Assembly (NCBI RefSeq): GCF_014204545.1
Contig: NZ_JACHLJ010000002.1
Span: forward strand, 558,001 to 622,000
Length of the DNA stretch: 64,000 nt
From: Brevundimonas vesicularis
GTDB lineage: Bacteria; Pseudomonadota; Alphaproteobacteria; Caulobacterales; Caulobacteraceae
Direction of reading: 5' to 3'
This document shows, piece by piece, positions 35,015-43,961 of the stretch (position 1 is its first letter; every line of letters starts with the position of its first letter). The notes under the pieces were generated by a model that was not told the DNA's origin, made no database searches, and was given only the letters and a program-made list of their open reading frames with translations. The translations under genes were made by a program, and so were the position numbers.

Positions 35015-35033
35015 CCCACGTCTGAAATGCAGA

Positions 35034-35066
35034 GGGAGGCGACCGCCGGGTCGCCTCCCTTTTTTA
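35034..35066 (+). terminator. Rho-independent terminator after the LprI-like gene
   Basis: GGGAGGCGACC, loop GCCG, GGTCGCCTCCC and a run of six to seven T. This is the strongest intrinsic terminator in the window. Confidence 0.93.
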
Positions 35067-35085
35067 CGCGCCGTTGGCGTCGCGA

Positions 35086-37179
35086 TCAGAAGAAGAGGGC
35101 GTCGCCCTTGCGTTCCGGCGCCGGGCGGCCTTCGGGCTGCTGCGGGTTCGGCGCATCGCGATAGCCGCCCTTGGGAGACGCGGGACTGGACGGCTGCGGC
35201 GACGGCGGCTGCATCGGCGCCTGGTCGTCCGGGACATAGGGCTCTCCTGCCAGGGGATCGACGGGTTCGATGGGCAGGCCGTTCTGGTCCAGCCCGCTCA
35301 TCAGATCGCCGATCGGATCGGGCGCGACCCAGCCTTCGGGCATGGGCGGACCGTTGGGGATGGCGGGGGCGTCCAGGCGCGGCAGGGCCGCCTCCATGAA
35401 GCCCTTCCAGATGGCGGCCGGCGACGAGCCGCCGGTCACGCCGCGCATGGCGGTGTTGTCGTCCTTGCCGACCCAGACGGCGGTGACGAAGCCGCCGGTA
35501 TAGCCGACGAACCAGGCGTCCTTGTAGTCCGAGGTCGTGCCGGTCTTGCCCGCCAGATCCCGGCCCGAGATCGCCGCCGACCGGCCCGAGCCGCTGGTCA
35601 CGACGCCGCGCAGCATCTGGTTCATGTAGTACAGCGACGGATTATTGATCGCCTGACCGCTCTGACCCGATTGGCGCTGATAGATGACGCGGCCCTGGGG
35701 CGTGCGGATGCGGCTGATGCCATAGGCGTCGACACGGCGGCCGCCGTTAGCGAAGGCGTCATAGGCGGTGGCCATTTCGATCGGCGAGACCTCGACCGCG
35801 CCCAGCGCCATCGCCGGCTCCAGACCGATGCGGCTTTCAATGCCCAGACGCCGCGCGGCGCGGGCCACGCTGTCGCGCCCGACCTGATCGGCGACATAGG
35901 CCGCCACCGTATTGGTCGACTGGGCCACGGCCTGAGCCAGGGTCATGTTTCCGCTGAAGGTGCCGGAATAGTTGCGGGGCGACCAGTTGCCGATGGTGAT
36001 CGGCTGATCGACCACCGGGGTCTGGGGCGTGTAGCCGGCCTCGACCGCCGCCAGATAGACGAAGGGTTTGAAGGCCGAACCCGCCTGGCGCTTGGCGTCG
36101 ACGGCGCGGTTGAACTGGCTGTCGGCATAGGAGGAGCCGCCGATCATGGCCCGCACCCGGCCGTCGCCGTCCAGCGCGACCAAGGCCGCCTGCTGCACGC
36201 CCTTGCCGGCGTCACGATCCAGAATGCGGCGCACCGACCGCTCGGCCGCCGTCTGCAGCGTCAGGTCCAGCGTCGTCTCGACCACCATGTCCTCGGTCGG
36301 TTCGCCGACCAGGCTGCGGATCGACTTGTCCAGCCAGTCGATGAAATACTGGGCGTGCTGGGTCGCGAGCGTTCGCGAGACGATGACCGGCTGGGTCACG
36401 GCCTGTTCGCGCTGGGCCGCGGTGATGACGCCGGCCTCTTCCATCTCGTTCAGCACGACGGTGGCGCGGGCGGCGGCGCGCTCGCTCTCGGACACGGGCG
36501 AATAGCGCGACGGGGCCTTCAGCAGGCCCGCCAGAAGCGCGGCCTCGCCGACCGTCAGGTTCTTGGCCGACTTGTCGAAATAGCGCTGCGACGCCGCCTC
36601 GATCCCATAGGCCCCGGCGCCGAAATAGACCCGGTTCAGATACAGGGCCAGGATCTCCTTCTTGGAGAATTTCATCTCCAGCCAGACGGCCAGCATCAGC
36701 TCCTGCACCTTGCGGCGCATGTTCTGGTCGGGCGTCAGGAACAGGTTCTTGGCCAGTTGTTGCGTCAGGGTCGAACCGCCCTGCACCACCCGCCCGGCGC
36801 GGACGTTGGTCGCCATCGCCCGCATCATGCCGATGGGGTCGAAGCCGGGGTGGTGATAGAAGCGCCGGTCCTCGATCGCGATGAAGGCGGCAGGCACATA
36901 GTCCGGCAGGGCGTCCAGATCGGCGGGCGGCGCCATCTGGGTGCCTCGCGTCGCGATCAGCGCCCCATTGCGATCCAGATAGGTGATCGAGGGCTGGCGA
37001 TCGACCTGATACAGGCTGGAAGTGTCCGGCAGGCCGCGCGCGAAGACGGCGAAGAAGACGACCAGGAAGATCAGCCCCCAGACCGCCAGCACGGCGCTCC
37101 AATAGAACAACCGTCCCAGGGCCGACCGGCGGGGCTTGCCCTGCGCCTGTGGTCCGCCCGCATTCACCGGTCCCGCCAT
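35086..37179 (-). CDS. Class A penicillin-binding protein (PBP1A type)
   Basis: This bifunctional peptidoglycan synthase has a cytoplasmic tail, one membrane helix (about 25-47), a glycosyltransferase domain (AIEDRRFYHHPG, GGSTLTQQLAKNLFL, KEILALYLNRVYFG) and a transpeptidase domain with S368 in SAFK, SQSTNT as the SxN motif and KTGTTSDYKDAW. At 697 residues it is somewhat short of E. coli PBP1A and lacks its OB insertion. The last 55 residues are Pro-rich and unstructured. It is a single gene, convergent with the LprI-like gene. Confidence 0.93.
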   Translation of the reverse strand: MAGPVNAGGPQAQGKPRRSALGRLFYWSAVLAVWGLIFLVVFFAVFARGLPDTSSLYQVDRQPSITYLDRNGALIATRGTQMAPPADLDALPDYVPAAFIAIEDRRFYHHPGFDPIGMMRAMATNVRAGRVVQGGSTLTQQLAKNLFLTPDQNMRRKVQELMLAVWLEMKFSKKEILALYLNRVYFGAGAYGIEAASQRYFDKSAKNLTVGEAALLAGLLKAPSRYSPVSESERAAARATVVLNEMEEAGVITAAQREQAVTQPVIVSRTLATQHAQYFIDWLDKSIRSLVGEPTEDMVVETTLDLTLQTAAERSVRRILDRDAGKGVQQAALVALDGDGRVRAMIGGSSYADSQFNRAVDAKRQAGSAFKPFVYLAAVEAGYTPQTPVVDQPITIGNWSPRNYSGTFSGNMTLAQAVAQSTNTVAAYVADQVGRDSVARAARRLGIESRIGLEPAMALGAVEVSPIEMATAYDAFANGGRRVDAYGISRIRTPQGRVIYQRQSGQSGQAINNPSLYYMNQMLRGVVTSGSGRSAAISGRDLAGKTGTTSDYKDAWFVGYTGGFVTAVWVGKDDNTAMRGVTGGSSPAAIWKGFMEAALPRLDAPAIPNGPPMPEGWVAPDPIGDLMSGLDQNGLPIEPVDPLAGEPYVPDDQAPMQPPSPQPSSPASPKGGYRDAPNPQQPEGRPAPERKGDALFF

Positions 37180-37388
37180 GTCCGTCCTTCAGATGCCGCC
37201 CTGGGCGAGTTTTCGTTCATCGGCTGTGTATCGCGTCTGAACGCCCGCCGAAACGGTCCCGCTGACTTCACGGGATCGTGAGCGGCTATTTCGCCGAAAG
37301 AAAGGCGCGCCGGGCCAGCCAAACGCCGGTTTCAGCCCCGTCGTATTCGACGGTCATACCCACGTCGCGGACGGATGGGTCACGGCGC

Positions 37389-38360
37389 CTATTTCGCCAG
37401 GAAGGCGTCCAGATCGGCGTAGAAGGCCTGGGGCTGGTCGAACATGATGAAGTGGGCGCTGTCGTCGATCCGCTTCAGCTGGGCGTCCTTCAGATTGGCG
37501 AACGACATCCGATAGATGCTGTCGGTGATCTGGGGCGTCATGCGCGGATCGTTGAACTTGGCGTACACCACCTCGGTCGGGGCGGTGATCTTGGCCAGTT
37601 CGGGACGCAGGTCCGTCGTGATCAGCTCGCGGAAGGCGGCGGCCGAGACCTTCTGGTCGCTTTCGCGCATGTCTTCCAGCGCCTCGGCGCGGCGGCTTTC
37701 GGTGTTGATCATGCCGTTGATGCTGGTGGTCGCCTGGGCGACATAGGCCTCGCGCGGGCTGGTGGCCTGGGCGGCCCAAATCTGGTCCGCGACCGGGGTC
37801 ACGCTTTCGGCCGAGGCGCCGGGCGCGGCGAACATCGCGCCCATGAAGGGGATCATGTCCACGACCATCAGCTTGCCGACCGCATCAGGATGGCGCGCGG
37901 CCAGCATCATGCCGATGGTGCCGCCCATCGAATGGCCGACGACGACCAGCTTGGTCAGGCCCTTCTCACGGATGTAGCGGGCGATCTCTTCGGCGACCGG
38001 CGCAGCGACGGGCGACGGCGTCGCACCTTGCGCATTGCCCTCGGCCGGCGCGCCGGCGAAGCCCTGGACGTGGATGCGGTGTATGCGCCAACCCGAGCCC
38101 AGATGATCCACCGTCCCCTGCCAGACCTCCGGCGAGGAGCTGAGGCCAGGGATCAGGATGATGTCGCGACCATCCATGTCGCCGTCGACGCGAACGTGGA
38201 TGCGGTCGGACTGAAAGTCGGCATGCGAGTGTCCGTGGGCGTGACCCGCCTCCGCATGGGCGCCATGCCCGTCCTGCGCCAGGGCGGCCGGTGAGACACA
38301 TAGCAGGGCCGCGGCCGCTGCGGCGCCGACGGTGCGGTTCAGAATGGATGCGATGGTCAT
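37389..38360 (-). CDS. Secreted alpha/beta hydrolase with His-rich N-terminus
   Basis: The 323-residue product begins at ATG 38360 with a signal peptide (cleavage after AALAQ, about residue 28). The first mature residues are histidine-rich (eight His in about 20 residues, DGHGAHAEAGHAHGHSHADF), then an alpha/beta-hydrolase fold: PGLSSSPEVWQG, nucleophile elbow GHSMGG, and a C-terminal His in DSAHFIMFDQP. The substrate is unknown. The His stretch may bind metal. It is divergent from the Rieske oxygenase gene with 108 bases between starts. An in-frame upstream start at 38507 would hide the signal peptide. Confidence 0.85.
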   Translation of the reverse strand: MTIASILNRTVGAAAAAALLCVSPAALAQDGHGAHAEAGHAHGHSHADFQSDRIHVRVDGDMDGRDIILIPGLSSSPEVWQGTVDHLGSGWRIHRIHVQGFAGAPAEGNAQGATPSPVAAPVAEEIARYIREKGLTKLVVVGHSMGGTIGMMLAARHPDAVGKLMVVDMIPFMGAMFAAPGASAESVTPVADQIWAAQATSPREAYVAQATTSINGMINTESRRAEALEDMRESDQKVSAAAFRELITTDLRPELAKITAPTEVVYAKFNDPRMTPQITDSIYRMSFANLKDAQLKRIDDSAHFIMFDQPQAFYADLDAFLAK

Positions 38361-38418
38361 GATCAAACTCCCCTTTGACGTCCGCTTATGCCGCACCAAC
38401 TTTGATATGTAAAGTTCT

Positions 38419-38463
38419 CTGTCAGGTGATATGAGACAGGCGCCGCGCGGCTCTGTTAGACAG
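38419..38463. promoter_or_regulatory. Two CTGT/ACAG inverted repeats in divergent promoter
   Basis: CTGTC, 11 bases, GACAG (38419-38439) and CTGT-TAG-ACAG (38453-38463) lie between the divergent hydrolase and Rieske oxygenase genes, the second ending 5 bases before the oxygenase ATG. The shared half-site suggests one regulator. Confidence 0.45.
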
Positions 38464-38468
38464 TCGGC

Positions 38469-39599
38469 ATGAAGCCCGTCGATGCCGCTCCCGTCCAGTC
38501 CCCCCAAGTCGAACCCGCCCCTTCAAAAGCCGGCGCGCAGCCGTTCGGCAAGGGGTTCGTCACCGACGCCTGGTATTTCGTCGCCCTGGGCCGCGACGTC
38601 GCCCCGGCCAGCCTGAAACGCTACGAGATCATGGGCGAGCCGGTGCTGATCGGCCGCACCCGCGCGGGCCAGGTCTATGCGATGCGCGACATCTGTCCCC
38701 ACCGCGCCGCGCCCCTGTCGGCCGGCAAGCTGGTCGAAAAGCCCGGCGAGGGCGAGACGGTCGAATGCCCCTATCATGGCTGGCGGTTCCGGCCCGACGG
38801 CGTCTGCGCCGCCATTCCGTCTCTGGTCGAGGACCAGGCGTTCGAGGCCAATCGCATCCGCGTGCGATCCTATCCGGTGCGCGAAAGCCAAGGGATCGTC
38901 TTCGTCTGGATGGCGTCCGACGCCCGCAATCCGATGGAGCCGGACCACGAGCCGCCGGTCTTCCCCGGCGTCGTCGGCGGCGAGGCCAAGCTGGTCGAGG
39001 CGATGGATTTCGACAGCCACATCGACCACGCCGTCGTCGGTCTGATGGATCCGGCGCATGGGCCTTACGTCCACCAGCAATGGTGGTGGCGGTCCGAACA
39101 TTCGATGCACGAAAAGTCCAAGGCCTTCGCCCCGACCGCGTACGGCTGGGCCATGGTGCGGCATGCGCCGTCGTCGAACAGCCGCCTCTACAAGATCCTG
39201 GGCGGCGCGCCCGCGACCGAGATCACATTCCGTCTGCCCGGCTTCCGCTGGGAGCACATCCAGGTGGGCGAAAAACAGGTTCTAGCCCTGACCTGCCTGA
39301 CGCCGATCACCGACACCAAGACGCGCATCACCCAGATCTTCTGGTCCGACCACTGGGTTTTCGGCCTGGCCAAGCCTTTCCTGCGCATGGGGGTCGTCGC
39401 CTTCCTGAAACAGGACGGCGGCATGGTGAACCTGCAGAACGAAGGCCTGCGCTACGACCCCGCCCTGATCTGGATCGACGACGCCGACAAGCAGGCCAAA
39501 TGGTATCAGCAACTGAAGCGTGAATGGGCCAAGAGCCGCGCCGAGGCGCGCCCCTTCGTCAATCCGATCCAGCCTGTGACGCTGAGGTGGAAAAGCTGA
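38469..39599 (+). CDS. Rieske [2Fe-2S] aromatic ring-hydroxylating oxygenase
   Basis: The 376-residue protein has an N-terminal Rieske domain (CPHRAAPLS and CPYHGWRF as cluster ligands, about 75-110) and a mononuclear-iron oxygenase domain, with candidate facial-triad histidines in DSHIDHAVVGLMDPAHGPYVH. It resembles vanillate demethylase-type and related oxygenases, but the substrate cannot be read. No reductase partner is adjacent, so electron transfer must come from elsewhere. It is divergent from the secreted hydrolase and may share its regulation. Confidence 0.87.
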   Translation: MKPVDAAPVQSPQVEPAPSKAGAQPFGKGFVTDAWYFVALGRDVAPASLKRYEIMGEPVLIGRTRAGQVYAMRDICPHRAAPLSAGKLVEKPGEGETVECPYHGWRFRPDGVCAAIPSLVEDQAFEANRIRVRSYPVRESQGIVFVWMASDARNPMEPDHEPPVFPGVVGGEAKLVEAMDFDSHIDHAVVGLMDPAHGPYVHQQWWWRSEHSMHEKSKAFAPTAYGWAMVRHAPSSNSRLYKILGGAPATEITFRLPGFRWEHIQVGEKQVLALTCLTPITDTKTRITQIFWSDHWVFGLAKPFLRMGVVAFLKQDGGMVNLQNEGLRYDPALIWIDDADKQAKWYQQLKREWAKSRAEARPFVNPIQPVTLRWKS

Positions 39600-39608
39600 A
39601 GACCGCGT

Positions 39609-39754
39609 CCTTCTCCCCTCGGGGGAGAAGGTGGCTCGCGGAGCGAGACGGATGAGGGGGCTGCCAATCGCAACCTCGCCGTTGCCGTTTCGAGGCGGAC
39701 AGATACCCCTCATCCGAGGCCTGCGGCCCCACCTTCTCCCCCAAGGGGAGAAGG
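39609..39754. repeat. Inverted-repeat element, CCTTCTCCCC type, without gene
   Basis: Ends are CCTTCTCCCC (39609-39618) and GGGGAGAAGG (39745-39754). Each arm folds locally. The outer approximately 50 bases on each side closely match the ends of the DUF559-bearing element at 57124-57590, but the interior of this copy is short and non-coding. Confidence 0.8.
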
Positions 39755-39761
39755 GCGATGA

Positions 39762-40778
39762 TCAGATCTTCAGCCCGTGCTCTCCGGCCAGGTCGGCCAG
39801 CTTGACCATCGGGCGGGGGCCCCAGTGGGCGATGACTTCGGAGGCGGCCAGCGAGCCCAGCTTGCCGGCCTCTTCCAGCGTCAAGCCGCGCGCGAGGCCC
39901 AGCAGGAAGCCGGCGGCGTACTGGTCGCCGGCGCCGGTGGTGTCGATGACCTTGGCCACCGGATAGGCGGCGACCACGACGCGCTCGTCGCCCTTGATCA
40001 CGACCGAGCCGTGCTCGCCGCGCGTCACGGCGGCGATCTCGACGATGGCGGCCAGTTTCGCGGCGGCGGCGTCGAAGTCTTCAGTTTCGAACAGGGCGCC
40101 CAGTTCGGCCTCATTGGCCAGGACGATGTCGGCGGACTGGGTGATGAAATCCAGCAGTTCGGCGCGCCAGCGGGCGACGACGAAGGTGTCGGACAGGGTG
40201 ATGGCGACCTTGCGGCCCGCCTTGTGCGCGGCGGCGGCGGCGCGTTCGAAGGCGGCGCGGGCGGGCGCCGGATCGAACAGATAGCCTTCCAGATAGACGA
40301 TCTCGCTGGCGCCGATCAGGGCCTCGTCGATGTCGTCGGCATACAGCTGGTTTGCGGCGCCCAGGAAGGTCGCCATGGTGCGCGCGCCGTCCGACAGGAC
40401 GTTGATCAGGCAGCGGCCGGTGCCGAAGCCCTGATTCGCCCCGCCCGTCAGGACAGGCGTGTCGAAGTGAACGCCGGCGGCGCGGATGTCGTGGGTGAAG
40501 ACCTGGCCCAGCGTATCGTCGGCGACCTTGCCGATATAGGCCGCGCGGCCGCCGAACGAGCCGACGCCCGCCACGGTGTTGCCGGCCGATCCGCCCGAGG
40601 CCTCCACGCCCGGCGCCATGGCGTCATACAGGGCGGCGCTGCGTTCGGCGTCGACCAGTTGCATAGAGTTGGGCGCCAGGTCCTGGGCCGTCAGGAAGGC
40701 GGCGTCGCAGGGGCTGAGGACATCGACGATGGCGTTGCCGACGGCGCAGACGTCATATTGGGCGGTGTTCTGGGTCAT
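39762..40778 (-). CDS. Adenosine kinase, PfkB family
   Basis: The 338-residue protein is a PfkB-type sugar/nucleoside kinase with the two signatures: the N-terminal GGSAGNTVAGVGSFGGRAAYIGKV and the C-terminal DTTGAGDQYAAGFLLGLA with catalytic Asp in GAGD. The overall pattern (start YDVCAVGNAIVDV, ITLSDTFVVARWRAELLDFI) matches bacterial adenosine kinases that phosphorylate adenosine released from S-adenosylhomocysteine. It is divergent from the ATP-grasp gene. A perfect palindrome lies in the gap. Confidence 0.87.
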   Translation of the reverse strand: MTQNTAQYDVCAVGNAIVDVLSPCDAAFLTAQDLAPNSMQLVDAERSAALYDAMAPGVEASGGSAGNTVAGVGSFGGRAAYIGKVADDTLGQVFTHDIRAAGVHFDTPVLTGGANQGFGTGRCLINVLSDGARTMATFLGAANQLYADDIDEALIGASEIVYLEGYLFDPAPARAAFERAAAAAHKAGRKVAITLSDTFVVARWRAELLDFITQSADIVLANEAELGALFETEDFDAAAAKLAAIVEIAAVTRGEHGSVVIKGDERVVVAAYPVAKVIDTTGAGDQYAAGFLLGLARGLTLEEAGKLGSLAASEVIAHWGPRPMVKLADLAGEHGLKI

Positions 40779-40820
40779 GGTCGCGCCTTAGCCGGTCAAT
40801 GCCCGCACGTCATCCGAAAT

Positions 40821-40842
40821 CATATAAGGAAGCCCTTATATG
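40821..40842. promoter_or_regulatory. Perfect palindrome between adenosine kinase and ATP-grasp genes
   Basis: CATATAAGG (40821-40829), loop AAGC, CCTTATATG (40834-40842). It is 43 bases from the adenosine kinase start and 29 from the ATP-grasp start, so a bound protein could act on both. Confidence 0.65.
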
Positions 40843-40870
40843 CTCCGCGTCGCTTCGGTATGAGGACCGC

Positions 40871-41743
40871 ATGACCCAGATCGCCGTCCTGACCCCCGAC
40901 CCCGCCGACAAGACCTATGTCGGCCGCTGGCCCGAGGTTCTGGAGCGGTTGAAAGCGACGCTGGAGAGCACGGGCGCGACGGTTACGGCAACGCCCTGGA
41001 CCAATCATGTCGAGGACGCATCTGGCCTTGCAGCCTACGATCTGATCCTGCCCGTCATCGCCTGGGGCTATCATCGCGATCATGGGCGCTGGCTGAAGGC
41101 TTGCGCGACGTGGAGCGAGGCCGGCCTGGCGGTCGCCAATCCCGCCGAGGTGCTGCGTTGGAACTCAGACAAGGCCTATCTGGCGCGACTGGCGGACAAG
41201 GGCGTGCCGATCCCGCAGACGCGTTGGACCGACCGCGTGGCCCAGGATCAGGTGGACGCCGCCTTCGCCGAGACGGGCGCGCCGGTGCTGATCGTCAAAC
41301 CCACGGTGTCGGCCGGGGCGTTTCGCACCCTGCGCCTGACGCCAGGCGAAGTGTTGGACGACGCGCCCGAGGGCGCAGCGATGATCCAGCCCTATCTGAA
41401 GTCGATCGAGACCGAGGGCGAGACCTCGCTGCTGTTCTTCGGCGGCCGGTTCAGCCATGCGGTCAACAAACGGCCGGTGGCGGGCGACTTCCGCATCCAG
41501 GTCCAGTTCGGCGGCCTGTATAGGGCCGTGACGCCTGACGCGGCGGCGATGGCCTTGGCTGAGCAGGTGCTGGCCGCCATCGGCGAACCGCTGCTCTACG
41601 CCCGCATCGACATGGCCCGCGATGACGCCGGCCAGTGGGTGCTGATGGAGGCCGAACTGATCGAGCCGGACTTCTACCTGGACCACGACCCCGCGAACGG
41701 CGCCGGCTTCGCCGAGGCCGTCAAGGCGCGGCTGGAGGCCTAG
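40871..41743 (+). CDS. ATP-grasp domain protein
   Basis: The 290-residue protein has an ATP-grasp fold like RimK/glutathione-synthetase types: an N-terminal pre-ATP-grasp domain (IAVLTPDPADKTYVGRW), then PVLIVKPTVSAGAF, MIQPYLKSIETEGETSLLFFGGRFSHAVNKRP and the metal-binding MEAELIEPDFYLDHDP. It should ligate a carboxylate to an amine or thiol; the substrates are unknown. ATG 40871 fits the family start. Its promoter region is shared with the divergent adenosine kinase gene. Confidence 0.82.
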   Translation: MTQIAVLTPDPADKTYVGRWPEVLERLKATLESTGATVTATPWTNHVEDASGLAAYDLILPVIAWGYHRDHGRWLKACATWSEAGLAVANPAEVLRWNSDKAYLARLADKGVPIPQTRWTDRVAQDQVDAAFAETGAPVLIVKPTVSAGAFRTLRLTPGEVLDDAPEGAAMIQPYLKSIETEGETSLLFFGGRFSHAVNKRPVAGDFRIQVQFGGLYRAVTPDAAAMALAEQVLAAIGEPLLYARIDMARDDAGQWVLMEAELIEPDFYLDHDPANGAGFAEAVKARLEA

Positions 41744-41783
41744 GCCGCCTCGCGCTGAACCGCGCCCGAACGAGGCCTGGACC

Positions 41784-43301
41784 TCAGAACTCTTCCCAAT
41801 CCGATTGAACAGCGGCCACAGCCGCTCTGGCGCCGCCGCCGGCCGCCATGCGGGCGCGTGCAGGGGCGGCGTGGGCGCGGGCGAAGCTTTCCACGCGGGC
41901 CCTCATCTGGTGGATGGGAGCCGTCTGGATCGGCGTCGAGGCCGCGGCGACCTGGCTGGTTTCGAAGCGGCCGACCAGTTCGGCCAGTTCGGCGGCCTCG
42001 CGGCTCAGGCTCAGGCTGGCGGCGGTCGATTGCTCGACCATGGCTGCGTTCTGCTGGGTGACCTGATCCATCTGGTTCACGGCGGTGTTGACCTCGGCCA
42101 GACCGACGGCCTGTTCCTGGGATGAGGCGCGGATTTCGCTCATCAGGGTGCTGATCTCTTCGATCCGCCCCGCAATGCCCGCCAGGGCCTCGCCCGATTG
42201 ACGCACCAGAACCACCCCGTCCTTGACCTGGCCGGAGCTGGCCGAGATCAGCGTCTTGATCTCCTTTGCCGATTCCGCCGAACGCTGGGCCAGGGCGCGC
42301 ACTTCGGAGGCCACCACCGCAAAGCCGCGACCGGCTTCGCCCGCGCGGGCGGCCTCGACGCCGGCGTTCAGCGCCAGGAGATTGGTCTGGAAGGCGATCT
42401 CGTCGATCACACCGATGATCTGGCTGATCTCGTTGGAGGATCGCTCGATCTCACCCATGGCCGCGACGGCCTTCTGGACGACCGCGCCGCCGGTCTCGGC
42501 CTGACTGCGGCCCTGGGTGACTACGCCGTCGGCCGCCCGGGCGTTCTCGGCCGTCTTGCGCACCGTTGCGGTGATCTGGTGCAGCGCCGCGGCGGTCTCC
42601 TCAAGGCTGGCGGCCTGCTGTTCGGTGCGGCGCGACAAATCTTCGGCGGCGCTGCCGATCTCGTGCGCCCCCGACTGCATCGAGCCGGCGTTGGCGCCAA
42701 TGACGCTGACCGCCTGATCCAGCGTCGTCATGGCCTGATTGAAATTATCGCGCAGGACGGCGTAGTCGCCCGGGAAGTCGTCCTGGATACGATAGGACAG
42801 GTCCCCGGCCGCCATGGCCGACAAGCCCCTGGCCGTGCCTGCGACAACAGCGGCCTGGACCTGGGCGGCTTGACGGTCCGCTTCGGCCCGGCGTTCGCGC
42901 TCTTCTTCGACGGCGGTCACGTCCGTGGCGAACTTAACGACCTTATAGGGGCGCCCGTCGCTGTCCAAGATCGGATTGTAGCTGGCCTCGATCACCACCC
43001 GCTGGCCGCCCTTACCGTAGCGCACGAACTTGTCCGCGACGAACTCGCCGGCGTTCAACCGCCGCCACAACTGGGCGTAGGCCGGCGTCTGCGCTTCACT
43101 CGGATCGACGAACATCTTGTGGTGACGTCCGACGATTTCAGCCGGCTCATATCCAACCACCGATAGGAAGTTCTGATTGGCCTTCAGAATGACGCCATCC
43201 AGATCGAACTGGATAACCGCTTGAGAGCGACTGACTGCTGCCATCATACTGCGCAGCTCGTTGAGCGTCTTGTCGTCTCGTTTTTTAGCGAACAGGCGCA
43301 A
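41784..43301 (-). CDS. Cytoplasmic PAS-containing methyl-accepting chemotaxis protein
   Basis: The 505-residue protein has no membrane helix. It has a PAS domain (about 22-135: [32 protein letters not shown]), a HAMP-like region (about 155-215) and an MCP signalling domain with the hairpin tip [48 protein letters not shown]. It ends in DWEEF, a plausible CheR-tethering pentapeptide. The PAS domain suggests sensing of redox, oxygen or a small ligand. A CtrA-like site (TTGA, 7 bases, TTAAC) lies 29-44 bases upstream. Confidence 0.93.
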   Translation of the reverse strand: MRLFAKKRDDKTLNELRSMMAAVSRSQAVIQFDLDGVILKANQNFLSVVGYEPAEIVGRHHKMFVDPSEAQTPAYAQLWRRLNAGEFVADKFVRYGKGGQRVVIEASYNPILDSDGRPYKVVKFATDVTAVEEERERRAEADRQAAQVQAAVVAGTARGLSAMAAGDLSYRIQDDFPGDYAVLRDNFNQAMTTLDQAVSVIGANAGSMQSGAHEIGSAAEDLSRRTEQQAASLEETAAALHQITATVRKTAENARAADGVVTQGRSQAETGGAVVQKAVAAMGEIERSSNEISQIIGVIDEIAFQTNLLALNAGVEAARAGEAGRGFAVVASEVRALAQRSAESAKEIKTLISASSGQVKDGVVLVRQSGEALAGIAGRIEEISTLMSEIRASSQEQAVGLAEVNTAVNQMDQVTQQNAAMVEQSTAASLSLSREAAELAELVGRFETSQVAAASTPIQTAPIHQMRARVESFARAHAAPARARMAAGGGARAAVAAVQSDWEEF

Positions 43302-43329
43302 TGCAAAAATCTTTCATACTGAGGTGAAC

Positions 43330-43346
43330 GTTAATGCCACATCAAC
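43330..43346 (-). promoter_or_regulatory. CtrA-like site upstream of the chemoreceptor
   Basis: On the minus strand it reads TTGA, TGTGGCA, TTAAC against the consensus TTAA-N7-TTAAC: one mismatch with correct spacing, 29 to 44 bases before the receptor start. Confidence 0.45.
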
Positions 43347-43442
43347 ACTTTAAATCGGGTGTCGGCATGGTTAGCGCGCTAAAGGCTCAACTTGGGGGAG
43401 AATATTTCTCAGCAGCGTAGCTTCGGCAGCCTAGAAGCCGCT

Positions 43443-43961
43443 ATGCCGCCCCCTGGTTCCATGAGGTCATATTTGTCTCCACGCCGTCATCTGCCGTCGC
43501 CGGATCAGCGCGACGATCTTCAGCTGGAAGTCGCGATGACGCTGATGGTGACGGCCAAGCGATGGAAGTTGCGCGTCGCTGATCTGTTTCGACGGTCCGG
43601 TCACACGGGCGCGCCGACCGTGGTGCTTTATTTCCTAGCCGATGAACCCAAAGGCCTGACGCTTTCGGAGTTGGCGAACAGGATGGAGCTGTCCGGCGCA
43701 TCCCTGACTCGTCTGGTGCAAAGGCTCGAGAAAGACGGGATGGTCAGCCGGCGTCGGATGATCGGAGATGGACGATCATGGCTGATACAGATGGAGCCGG
43801 CCGGGCGCGCCGAAGTCGAGGCGTTTGAGATCCATGCCGCGGCCATGCGCGAGCGAATGTTCGAAGGCATGTCGGAGGAAGATATGGCCGCTGCACTCCG
43901 CGTGCTGAAGGCTTTGGCCGAAAAACTGACCCACGGGCCTGACGCCGCACCGGGAATCTAG
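43443..43961 (+). CDS. MarR-family transcriptional regulator
   Basis: The 172-residue protein has a winged helix-turn-helix of MarR type (LYFLADEPKGLTLSELANRMELSGASLTRLVQRLEKDGMVSRRRMIGDGRSWLIQMEPAGRAEVE). ATG 43443 is the best start; an in-frame TTG at 43392 with AAAGG upstream and an ATG at 43461 are alternatives. It is divergent from the chemoreceptor, and the gap holds the palindrome TTAGCGCGCTAA (43371-43382). The 3' end overlaps nth by 4 bases, tail to tail. Confidence 0.85.
   Translation: MPPPGSMRSYLSPRRHLPSPDQRDDLQLEVAMTLMVTAKRWKLRVADLFRRSGHTGAPTVVLYFLADEPKGLTLSELANRMELSGASLTRLVQRLEKDGMVSRRRMIGDGRSWLIQMEPAGRAEVEAFEIHAAAMRERMFEGMSEEDMAAALRVLKALAEKLTHGPDAAPGI

Noticed and set aside
35020-35028. 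GTCTGAAAT after the LprI-like gene as a third copy of the folE/ftsY element
   Set aside because: Only one 9-base unit is present, without AATTAGAC repeats or the inverted partner; likely chance.
35074-37281. Open frame of 735 codons on the plus strand
   Set aside because: It is antisense to the class A PBP gene, is rich in Gly/Arg/His as expected for a GC-rich shadow frame, and shows no domain.
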